Assembly (NCBI RefSeq): GCF_900156745.1
Contig: NZ_LT707065.1
Location: forward strand, 1,798,001 to 1,862,000
Direction of reading: 5' to 3'
Length of the DNA stretch: 64,000 nt
DNA from: Achromobacter sp. MFA1 R4
GTDB taxonomy: Bacteria; Pseudomonadota; Gammaproteobacteria; Burkholderiales; Burkholderiaceae_B
Each line of letters starts with the position of its first letter. The stretch's first letter is position 1. The notes under the pieces are model-generated. The model was not told where the DNA came from and ran no database searches. It was given only the letters and a program-made list of their open reading frames with translations. Below, in pieces: positions 1 through 7,499 of the stretch. Position numbers and translations under genes: made by a program.

Positions 1-72
1 CACGCTGAAGACCGACAGACCGTTGAAGCCCTGCATCAGCAGGATGGCCCCGAGATCGGAAAAGGATTCCAT
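1..72 (-). CDS. urtB: Urea ABC transporter permease UrtB, N-terminus only
   Basis: The first 24 codons of a gene that leaves the window on the left. The translation begins MESFSDLGAILLMQGFNGLS, which matches the start of branched-chain-type permease UrtB. UrtB forms one half of the inner-membrane channel that imports urea, with UrtC as the other half and UrtD/E as ATPases. It lies 54 bases downstream of urtA in the same direction, the usual urtABCDE order, so co-transcription is likely. Identity rests on a short stretch plus context. Confidence 0.8.
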   Translation of the reverse strand, partial: MESFSDLGAILLMQGFNGLSVFSV

Positions 73-126
73 GGATGGCTCCCGGCAGTGGAAAGGGCGC
101 CGCGCGCGGCGCCCGGATCGAGGTGA

Positions 127-1389
127 TTACTGATAGCCCTTGGGGAAGGGATCGGGCTTGATCAGCTCCGGGGTTTCGAAGATCACGTCGAACTGGCCGT
201 CCTTGCGGATCTGGGCGATGCGCGTCTTGCTCCACAGGTGGTGGTTGGGGTCGATCTTGACGTAGCCTTCGGGCGCTTCCTTGAATTCCAGGCCGGCCGA
301 GGCGGCGACCACTTTGTCGACATCGAAGCTGCCGGCCTTTTCCACCGCCATCTTCCACAGCCAGGGGCCCAGATAGGCCGCCTGCGTCACGTCGCCGACC
401 ACCGCATTGGCGCCGTACTTGGCCTTGAACGCTTCGACGAACTTCTTGTTGTTGGCGTTGTCCAGGCTCTGGAAGTACTTCATGCACGACCAGAAGCCCT
501 CGGCGTTTTCACCGCCGATGCCCAGCAATTCGTCTTCGGTCACCGAGATGGTCAGGAGCTTCTGCTTGCCGCTGGTGACGCCAGCCGCCTTGAGCTGCTT
601 GTAGAAAGACACATTGCTGCCGCCCACCACCACGGCGAACACGACATCGGGCTTTTTCAGCTTGATCTTGTTGATCAGCGAGCCGAATTGCGTGTGGCCC
701 AGCGGGTAGTATTCCTCGCCGACCACTTCGCCCTTGAGCACGTTCTCGATGTGCTTCCTGGCGATCTTGTTCGACGTGCGCGGCCAGATGTAGTCGGAGC
801 CGATCAGGTAGAAAGAGCGCGCCTTCTGCTCGCGCGACAGCCAGTCCAGGCTGGACAGGATCTGCTGCGTGGCCTCCTGGCCGGTATAGAAGACGTTCTT
901 GGATTGCTCCAGGCCTTCATAAAAGGTCGGGTAGTACAGCAGGCCGTTTTCTTTCTCGAACACCGGCAGGACCGCCTTGCGCGAGGCCGACGTCCAGCAG
1001 CCGAACACGGTGGCGACCTTGTCGCTGACCAGCAGCTTGCGGGCCTTTTCGGCGAAGGTCGGCCAGTCGGAGGCGCCGTCTTCCTGGATGATCTTGATCT
1101 TGCGGCCCAGAATGCCGCCCATGGCATTGATCTGCTCGATGGCCAGGCGCTCCGATTGGATCGACCCCGTTTCGCTGATGGCCATGGTGCCGGTCGCCGA
1201 GTGCAACTGGCCTACCGTGACTTCCGTGTCGGTAATGGCCAGGCCGGTGGTGTTGATGGCCGAAGTGGCCGGGGCGGCCGCACGCGACAGCGCCGGTATG
1301 CCCAACAGCGGCAGCGAGGCAAAAGCCAGGGCCAGGCGCCGGCGCGAGGGCAGTTCCGGAGCATTATCAAAAGGGGTTTTGCCAGACAT
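127..1389 (-). CDS. urtA: Urea ABC transporter substrate-binding protein UrtA
   Basis: A 420-residue periplasmic binding protein that captures urea and delivers it to the UrtBC permease. The N-terminus has a twin-arginine-like stretch (SRRRLALAF, about residues 15-23) and a hydrophobic segment ending near AAA, so export is expected, possibly through Tat. The mature part follows the UrtA pattern: VGQLHSATGTMAISE near residue 60, then a Venus-flytrap fold of the Leu/Ile/Val-binding type. Length is normal for the family. A GAGGAG ribosome site precedes the ATG by six bases. It heads the urt operon and faces away from a sensor-kinase gene, suggesting nitrogen- or urea-responsive control from the shared 5' region. 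Confidence 0.93.
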   Translation of the reverse strand: MSGKTPFDNAPELPSRRRLALAFASLPLLGIPALSRAAAPATSAINTTGLAITDTEVTVGQLHSATGTMAISETGSIQSERLAIEQINAMGGILGRKIKIIQEDGASDWPTFAEKARKLLVSDKVATVFGCWTSASRKAVLPVFEKENGLLYYPTFYEGLEQSKNVFYTGQEATQQILSSLDWLSREQKARSFYLIGSDYIWPRTSNKIARKHIENVLKGEVVGEEYYPLGHTQFGSLINKIKLKKPDVVFAVVVGGSNVSFYKQLKAAGVTSGKQKLLTISVTEDELLGIGGENAEGFWSCMKYFQSLDNANNKKFVEAFKAKYGANAVVGDVTQAAYLGPWLWKMAVEKAGSFDVDKVVAASAGLEFKEAPEGYVKIDPNHHLWSKTRIAQIRKDGQFDVIFETPELIKPDPFPKGYQ

Positions 1390-1493
1390 CGATGACTCCT
1401 CAATGGATCACGACCAGGGAAACCGAGCATGCGCGGCACATGCCGCAGCCCGGACGGTGAGGGCATACTAGGAGCCTATGCCGCAGTGCAACA

Positions 1494-1561
1494 TACGTTG
1501 ATTGACGTACAGGCAGCCCCGCCTCCCGGGCGTTACAACGGCAACTACGTTCAATGACGTA
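1494..1561. promoter_or_regulatory. Two near-identical palindromic boxes between urtA and the kinase gene
   Basis: Two 16-bp boxes, TACGTTGATTGACGTA (1494-1509) and TACGTTCAATGACGTA (1546-1561), each have TACGT/ACGTA arms around a six-base centre. They lie 52 bp apart in the divergent control region. Spaced palindromes of this kind are typical sites for NarL/LuxR-type response regulators, and one is encoded two genes downstream, so autoregulation or urt control is plausible. Binding is inferred; the symmetry is seen directly. Confidence 0.5.
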
Positions 1562-1585
1562 TCCCCCACTCCCTCGGAGCCCGAC

Positions 1586-4500
1586 TTGTCTGCCAGCGCG
1601 CCCCAACGCATCGTCAAGATCCGCCGCGACTACAACACCTGGGTCGCCAATGAAACGCTGGAAGACTATGCGCTGCGTTTCACGCCCGTGTCGTTTCGCA
1701 AATGGTCGGAGTTCCGCGTCGCCAATACCGCCCTGGGCGCCGTCTCCTTTCTGGCGCTGGAAGCCATCGGCGGCGCGCTGGCGCTGAACTACGGCTTCAT
1801 CAATGCGTTCTGGGCCATCGTTGCCGTGGCCCTGGTCACCTTCCTGACCGGCCTGCCGATCGCCTATTACGCGGCGCGCCATGGCCTGGACATGGATCTG
1901 CTGACGCGAGGCGCCGGCTTTGGCTATATCGGCTCGACCATCACGTCGCTGATCTACGCCTCCTTCACCTTCATCTTTTTTGCGCTGGAAGCGGCCATCA
2001 TGGCGCTGGCCATCGAACTGGCCACCGGCTTGCCGCTGTCCATCGGCTATCTCCTGTGCGCCGTGGTCATCCTGCCCATGGTGGCCTATGGCATCACCTT
2101 CATCAGCCGGCTGCAGTCATGGACGCAGCCGATATGGCTGCTGCTGCTGCTCTTGCCCTATGCCTTCATCGCCTTTCGCGATCCCGGGGCGTTGCAGGCG
2201 TTCCTGCAGTTTCCGGGCTATGACGGCCGGGGCGGCAGTTTCAATCTGCTGATGTTCGGCTCAGCGGTGGCGGTCGCCGCCTCGCTGGTGACGCAGATCG
2301 GCGAACAGGTCGACTTCCTGCGCTTTCTGCCGGAACGCACGGCGGCCAACCGCCGACGCTGGTGGCTCGCGCTGATCTGCGCGGGTCCGGGCTGGATCCT
2401 GCCCGGCGCGGCCAAGATCCTGGGCGGCGCCTTTCTGGCCTGGCTGGCCCTGTCCCTGGGCGCGCCCGCTGACAAAGCGGGGGACCCCACCCACATGTAT
2501 CTGGCGGCCTACACCTATGTCGTCAGCGATCCCGGCCTGGCACTGGTGCTGGTGACGGCCTTTGTGGTGGTCTCGCAGGTCAAGATCAACGTGACCAATG
2601 CGTATGCCGGCTCGCTGGCCTGGTCCAACTTCTTTGCCCGCATCACGCACAGCCATCCGGGCCGGGTGGTATGGCTGGTGTTCAACGTGCTGATCGCCGT
2701 GGTCCTCATGGAGATGGGCGTGTTTGGCGCGCTGGAGCATGTGCTGGCGGTGTTCTCGCACGTGGCCCTGGCCTGGATCGGGGCGCTGGTGGCGGATCTG
2801 GTGATCAACAAGCCGCTGGGCCTGTCGCCGAAACGCATCGAGTTTCGCCGCGCCTATCTGTATGACATCAACCCGGTCGGCGTGGGCAGCATGCTGATCG
2901 CCATGACGCTGGGCCTGCTGGCCTTTGCCGGCGTGTTTCCCGGCACCGCGGGCGCGCTGGCGCAGGCCTTGTCGCCCTTCGTGGCCTTGCTGGCGGCCTT
3001 TGTCTGCGCACCCGTCATCGCCTGGCGCACGCGCGGGCGCTACAACCTGGCGCGCACGCCCGTCGATGTCGCCGGATCCGACCATGTCTGCGTGATCTGC
3101 GCCAACCGCTTCGAACAGCCCGACATGGCGCATTGCCCGGCCTATAACGGCGCCATCTGTTCCTTGTGCTGCACGCTGGATGCCCGCTGCCAGGATCGCT
3201 GCAAACAGCAGGGACGCCTGAAGGATCAGGTGCAGGCCGTGTTGGGCCGGCTGCTGCCGGCGCGGGTCACGCCGCTCTTGCATAGCCGCCTGGGCCACTA
3301 CCTCCTGATCGTGGCGGGCATGGGCGCGCTGCTGGCCGGCATTCTGGGCCTGATCTACTACCAGGAGGTCGCCAGCCACACGCGGGCCGGCCTGGACCCC
3401 TCGGGTCTGCGGCCGACCTTCCTGAAGCTGTACGCCGCCCTGTTGCTGATCGGCGGCGTGGCGGCGTGGTGGCTGGTCCTGGCCCATGAAAGCCGGCGCG
3501 TGGCGCAAGAGGAATCGGATCGCCAGACCCATTTGCTGCTGCGCGAAATCGAGGCGCACAAACAGACCGACGCGCAACTGCAGCAGGCCAAGGAAGCCGC
3601 CGAAAGCGCCAATCTGGCCAAGAGCCGCTTCATGGGCGGCATGAGCCACGAATTGCGCGCGCCCTTGAACAGCATTCTGGGCTACGCGCAGATCCTGCTG
3701 CGCGACCCGGGCCTGCCGCCGGCGCGGCGCGAGGCCATCGACGTGATTCATCGCAGCGGCAAGCACCTGATCGGCCTGATCGATGGCTTGCTGGACATCG
3801 CGCGCATCGAGGCGGGCAGGCTCAGGCTGGAGAACAGCGAACTGCGCCTGCCGGAGTTCCTGGAGCAGATCGTGCAGATGTTCCGGCCGCAGAGCACGCT
3901 CAAAGGGCTGACCTTCTGCTATGAAGCGGCGGAACTGCCGTCCATCGTGCATGTCGACGAAAAGCGGCTGCGGCAGATCCTGATCAACCTGTTGAGCAAT
4001 GCGCTGAAATTCACCACGGAGGGGCAGGTGTCGATGCGCGTGAAGTCCGCGGCGGACATGGTGCTGTTCGAAGTGGAGGATAGCGGCCGGGGCATACCGG
4101 CCGAGGACCTGGAACGCATCTTCCTGCCCTTTGAGCGCAGCTGGGCGGCGGTCGAGCAGGCCGATTCCGGCACGGGCCTGGGCCTGACCATCTGCCGCAT
4201 GCTGACCGGCATCATGGGCGGCGAATTGACGGTGCGCAGCGCCGTCGGCCGCGGCAGCGTGTTCACGCTCAAGCTGTTCCTGCCAGAGGTGCGCTCGCCG
4301 CGCAGCGATGCCCGGCCGTCGGGGCTGGTGGTGGGCTATCGCGGCGAGCGGCTGCGGATCCTGACGGTGGACGACCAGCCTTCGCAGCGGCGCCTGGTTC
4401 GCGACCTGCTGGAGCCGCTGGGCTTTGAGGTGCACGAGGCGCCGCATGGCGCCGCCTGCCTGGCCTGCGTGCATACGCTGCGGCCGGCCCTGATCTTGAT

Positions 4501-4978
4501 GGACGTCTCGATGCCGGATATGACCGGATGGGAAGTCCTGCGGCGCCTGCGCGATGCAGGCGTGGCCGTGCCCATTGTGATGCTGTCGGCCAACATCCTG
4601 GGGCTGGATCCGAAAGACCCGGCGCAACGCGGGCATGACGCATTCATTGCCAAGCCGGTGCTGTATGAGGATCTGCTAAGTCATCTCGGCCGTCTGCTCA
4701 AGCTGGACTGGCAGGTGGCGCAGGTGGAACCGGCGCTGCCGGCGGGCGACCTGCATCGGGTGGCGCTGGAGCGCGAGGATGCCGAGGCGCTGCTGGAACT
4801 GGGGGCCATGGGCTACATCAAGGGCATCCAGGCCAAGCTGGAAGAAATACAGGGCCGCCGGGCCGAAGCGCGCGAACTGACGACGCATCTGCGGGCGCTG
4901 GCTGGCGAGTTTCAACTGAGCGAATTCAATCAGCTGCTTAAACATCATGTACAGCGTCACCATGCCCACGCCCGATAA
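1586..4978 (+). CDS. NCS1-permease/hybrid sensor histidine kinase
   Basis: A chimeric membrane sensor of about 1130 residues. The N-terminal ~470 residues are a multi-pass permease of the cytosine/purine (NCS1) type. Next comes a Cys-rich patch (starting CVIC, then CSLCC and CQDRC, about residues 500-545) that could bind metal. Two further membrane segments follow, then a HisKA domain with the phospho-accepting His in MSHELRAP (about 688), an ATPase domain, and a receiver with Asp in LILMDVSMPD (about 973). An open frame begins at TTG 1502, but TTG 1586 has a GGAG site six bases upstream and leaves both palindromic boxes outside the coding region, so it is preferred. It overlaps the next response regulator. 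Urea or another nitrogen compound as ligand is inferred from the urt neighbours. Confidence 0.85.
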   Translation: MSASAPQRIVKIRRDYNTWVANETLEDYALRFTPVSFRKWSEFRVANTALGAVSFLALEAIGGALALNYGFINAFWAIVAVALVTFLTGLPIAYYAARHGLDMDLLTRGAGFGYIGSTITSLIYASFTFIFFALEAAIMALAIELATGLPLSIGYLLCAVVILPMVAYGITFISRLQSWTQPIWLLLLLLPYAFIAFRDPGALQAFLQFPGYDGRGGSFNLLMFGSAVAVAASLVTQIGEQVDFLRFLPERTAANRRRWWLALICAGPGWILPGAAKILGGAFLAWLALSLGAPADKAGDPTHMYLAAYTYVVSDPGLALVLVTAFVVVSQVKINVTNAYAGSLAWSNFFARITHSHPGRVVWLVFNVLIAVVLMEMGVFGALEHVLAVFSHVALAWIGALVADLVINKPLGLSPKRIEFRRAYLYDINPVGVGSMLIAMTLGLLAFAGVFPGTAGALAQALSPFVALLAAFVCAPVIAWRTRGRYNLARTPVDVAGSDHVCVICANRFEQPDMAHCPAYNGAICSLCCTLDARCQDRCKQQGRLKDQVQAVLGRLLPARVTPLLHSRLGHYLLIVAGMGALLAGILGLIYYQEVASHTRAGLDPSGLRPTFLKLYAALLLIGGVAAWWLVLAHESRRVAQEESDRQTHLLLREIEAHKQTDAQLQQAKEAAESANLAKSRFMGGMSHELRAPLNSILGYAQILLRDPGLPPARREAIDVIHRSGKHLIGLIDGLLDIARIEAGRLRLENSELRLPEFLEQIVQMFRPQSTLKGLTFCYEAAELPSIVHVDEKRLRQILINLLSNALKFTTEGQVSMRVKSAADMVLFEVEDSGRGIPAEDLERIFLPFERSWAAVEQADSGTGLGLTICRMLTGIMGGELTVRSAVGRGSVFTLKLFLPEVRSPRSDARPSGLVVGYRGERLRILTVDDQPSQRRLVRDLLEPLGFEVHEAPHGAACLACVHTLRPALILMDVSMPDMTGWEVLRRLRDAGVAVPIVMLSANILGLDPKDPAQRGHDAFIAKPVLYEDLLSHLGRLLKLDWQVAQVEPALPAGDLHRVALEREDAEALLELGAMGYIKGIQAKLEEIQGRRAEARELTTHLRALAGEFQLSEFNQLLKHHVQRHHAHAR

Positions 4979-5855
4979 AAACCTCGTCATGCTGGTCGAT
5001 GATGCGCCAGACAATCTGAAAATGCTCTCCACCGCATTGGATGCGGCGGGCTATCAGGTGCTGGTGGCAATCGATGGCCAGTCGGCGATAGAACGGGTGG
5101 ACTTCGTGGTGCCGGACATCGTGCTCCTCGATGCGGTCATGCCGGGCATGGACGGCTTCGAGACCTGCGCGCGCCTCAAAGCGCATCCGGCGGCGGCCGA
5201 TGTGCCGGTGGTGTTCATGACGGGCCTGACCGATCCCGAGCACGTGCTGAAAGGGTTTCAAGTGGGCGGCGTGGATTACGTGACCAAGCCGCTGGACCCG
5301 GATGTGGTGGTGGCCAGGCTGCGCACGCATTTGCGCAACGCGCGCAGCCTGTCGGCGGCCTTCGACGCGATCGATGCGGCGGCGCGCGCCGTGGTGGCGC
5401 TGGATGCGCGCGGGCTGCCGATCTGGAAGACAGGCAAGGCCCGGATCTGGCTGGCGGCGTATTTTGGCTGCGCCGAGGACGCGACGGAGCTGCCGGCGCC
5501 CTTGGCGGATTGGGTGGCGCGCAACCTGGCGGCCGGCCCTGCGGCCGAACCCTTGGTGATCGTCAGCGCGCGCGGCCGCCTGACCTTGAGCCTGTCGGCA
5601 TCACGGCGCAGCGGCGAGACGTTGCTGCTGTTGCAGGAGACCGCGCCGCTGGCGCCGGCCTACGGCCTGACGCCACGCGAAGCCGATGTGCTGCGCTGGT
5701 TGGCCAAGGGAAAGACCAATCGGGACATCGCCGAGATCCTGGGCATGGCGCCACGCACGGTGAACAAGCACCTGGAACACATCTACGTCAAACTGGGCGT
5801 GGAAACCCGCGCGGCGGCGGCGGCACTGGCGGTGCGGCAGGGGGAGAGCTTTTGA
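4947..5855 (+). CDS. LuxR-family response regulator
   Basis: A 302-residue two-component regulator that overlaps the kinase gene by 32 bases and is surely its partner. The N-terminal receiver has the acidic pair in LVDDAPD and phospho-Asp in IVLLDAVMPGMDGFE, with the conserved Lys in YVTKPLDPD. A spacer of about 100 residues leads to a C-terminal helix-turn-helix (TPREADVLRWLAKGKTNRDI) of the NarL/LuxR class. A second in-frame ATG at 4962 (MPTPDKN) may be the true start; neither has a clear ribosome site. Likely targets are its own operon and the divergent urt genes, through the TACGT boxes. Confidence 0.88.
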   Translation: MYSVTMPTPDKNLVMLVDDAPDNLKMLSTALDAAGYQVLVAIDGQSAIERVDFVVPDIVLLDAVMPGMDGFETCARLKAHPAAADVPVVFMTGLTDPEHVLKGFQVGGVDYVTKPLDPDVVVARLRTHLRNARSLSAAFDAIDAAARAVVALDARGLPIWKTGKARIWLAAYFGCAEDATELPAPLADWVARNLAAGPAAEPLVIVSARGRLTLSLSASRRSGETLLLLQETAPLAPAYGLTPREADVLRWLAKGKTNRDIAEILGMAPRTVNKHLEHIYVKLGVETRAAAAALAVRQGESF

Positions 5856-5877
5856 CGGGGAAAGCCAAGGCTGCACG

Positions 5878-6208
5878 CCCCGGTAACTCACACCACGTGC
5901 GACACCCGCCTGGCGGGATCGCCCTTTAGCAACTCCGCCAACCGGGTCAACCCCTGCGTCAGCCGATCTCGATCCATGGCGCCCCCCAATGACACACGCA
6001 GCGCCAAGGGGCTGAAGGACCCCGCGGAAAATGACGCCGAGTCCGTGACGCTCAGTCCTTGTTGCAGCGCCGTCTGGGTAAGCCGGTAGAAGTCGATATG
6101 ACGCGGCAACTGCAGCCAGAGGTGCAGCCCATTCGGGTCGGCCTGAATGTTGCCCGGAAGGATCGACGCCGCAATAGCTTGTCGATGCCGCAGCTCACTT
6201 TTGACCTG
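5878..6208. repeat. Left 331-bp direct repeat bounding the island
   Basis: This stretch matches 19298-19628 in the same orientation with no gaps and about 14 mismatches by eye (roughly 96% identity). Both copies hold the last ~107 codons of a MocR-type gene plus about ten bases beyond its stop. Identity ends abruptly at 6208/19628 on one side and 5878/19298 on the other, so these are the edges of an insertion. Confidence 0.93.
5888..6208 (-). pseudogene. Displaced 3' fragment of a MocR-type regulator gene
   Basis: This encodes the C-terminal part of the aminotransferase-like domain (from QVKSELRHRQ to ARRVSHVV) and is nearly identical to the end of the intact regulator at 19308-20717. No start codon, DNA-binding domain or PLP-lysine region is present. 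Sequence upstream of the junction at 6208 belongs to mcrC in another frame, so the longer open frame here is an artefact of fusion. Three residue differences from the intact copy are visible: N for D, A for T and P for L. It is a scar of island insertion and is not expected to be functional. Confidence 0.9.
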
Positions 6209-7499
6209 GGCGCCCCACAACCAAGGAACAAACAGAGGCCAAGCGAGCCTTAATATCGTCGTCTCGCGACACGTCGATAGAGAAGAGCTCCAAACGATCC
6301 CGGCTGGATTTGATTGCATAGTCGGCGATCAAGCCCTCGTCGCTCCCGGACTGCGCATGATGCGGATAGAGCAGGGTCAACTTGTCGCATTGGTAGACGC
6401 GACTATAGGCCATCATCTGATACACATCCGTCTGCGACACCCCCCGCTTCGGATCGTCTATCCCCGGGACGATTCGCTTCCACTTGGTATCGATCACCTG
6501 CAACACGGCATCGCCACGCTTAATCAAAATGTCTGGCCGCGTCTGAAAGAGCTGTTGTCTATCTGCAGTCTCAAGACAATAAAGCCGGCCGCCTTGGGTG
6601 ACGACATGCAGATCGGTATCGATCAACGCTCGCCTAAGAGTGCGCGCGACATACTCTTCAAACAAGGCACTCATCTCAAACAACAGCGAGAAACCGTCGA
6701 TGCCGCCTGCCGATGTGGTTTGGAAGCGCTCACCCAATAGCAGGCGTGCGAGATTAAGCAACTCGCGCCAGCGTGCGTTGGTGCGATCCAAAACCACATC
6801 GTTCCATCGCAGCGCGGAGCGTGGCACGGCGGCAATGTCCGCATAGGCGAATGCGAGTTCACTCAACCGCCGCTGATTGTCAGTCGTGCGTGCGCTACGC
6901 GAGAGCCGCGTGACCGCCGCCTTCATGATGCGGTTGAGTGCGATATCGTGAGTCAGCGCGTCATAGCTACAAGCCAGCCGAGACGGCTCGATAGCAAGCG
7001 CCGTAAACTGGCGCTTCACGTCCAGCCGTCCACGCAATGCAGGCAGATCGTCGGCCCGTTCGACGTAGCGACGCGGCATGCCCTGACGCAGGGCATCAGC
7101 CAGCTTCTCCGAGAACAGGCGAATCAGGATCTCGAGCATCGTCTCACGTTGCCAGTCAAGCGCCGTGACTTGCCCTGCATCAATTTTTAGATTGAGCGCG
7201 ACGCCTAGCATATGGACAAGCCGACGGCGGATGCTTCCGGTAGCCCGATCCCCATCCTCGCCAGGAATATCAATCTTGGGCAGGATTTCCAGCACGCTGC
7301 CTGGAGCGGCGATCACTCCGACGACGCCACGCGCGTGAAGCGCTTTGCGGCCGTGCTCAAGGATTCCACCGCCCTCTCTACCGGCCAACGGCGATGCCGC
7401 CGCGACCGCAGCGATCCGGTCTGCGGCGTGCGCCGGGATCTCGTCCGCCGCGTCGCCGTAGCGAATCGTCTCCCACTCCAGTATCGTACGGTGGATCAC
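6195..7499 (-). CDS. mcrC: McrC, nuclease subunit of McrBC-type restriction system
   Basis: A 434-residue partner of McrB that cleaves DNA carrying modified cytosines once McrB translocates. The C-terminal half carries a PD-(D/E)xK nuclease core: RPDILIKRGDAVLQVIDTKW at about residues 320-340, with Asp of RPD and D-x-K of IDTKWK as metal ligands. The N-terminal part fits the McrC family (PGSVLEILPKI, near residue 70). The start overlaps mcrB by four bases, so the two are translationally coupled. The last four codons and stop lie inside the left direct repeat, read in a different frame from the MocR sequence, so the natural C-terminus may have been replaced at the insertion junction. Confidence 0.9.
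   Translation of the reverse strand: MIHRTILEWETIRYGDAADEIPAHAADRIAAVAAASPLAGREGGGILEHGRKALHARGVVGVIAAPGSVLEILPKIDIPGEDGDRATGSIRRRLVHMLGVALNLKIDAGQVTALDWQRETMLEILIRLFSEKLADALRQGMPRRYVERADDLPALRGRLDVKRQFTALAIEPSRLACSYDALTHDIALNRIMKAAVTRLSRSARTTDNQRRLSELAFAYADIAAVPRSALRWNDVVLDRTNARWRELLNLARLLLGERFQTTSAGGIDGFSLLFEMSALFEEYVARTLRRALIDTDLHVVTQGGRLYCLETADRQQLFQTRPDILIKRGDAVLQVIDTKWKRIVPGIDDPKRGVSQTDVYQMMAYSRVYQCDKLTLLYPHHAQSGSDEGLIADYAIKSSRDRLELFSIDVSRDDDIKARLASVCSLVVGRPGQK

Noticed and set aside
2261-4636. A 791-codon open frame antisense to the sensor kinase
   Set aside because: It mirrors the codon pattern of a very GC-rich gene; the product is a His/Arg/Gln-rich string with no domain. The plus-strand kinase has clear motifs throughout.
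5888-6319. A 143-codon gene at the left repeat
   Set aside because: The first part is mcrC sequence read in another frame and the rest is the MocR fragment. It is a fusion artefact across the insertion junction.
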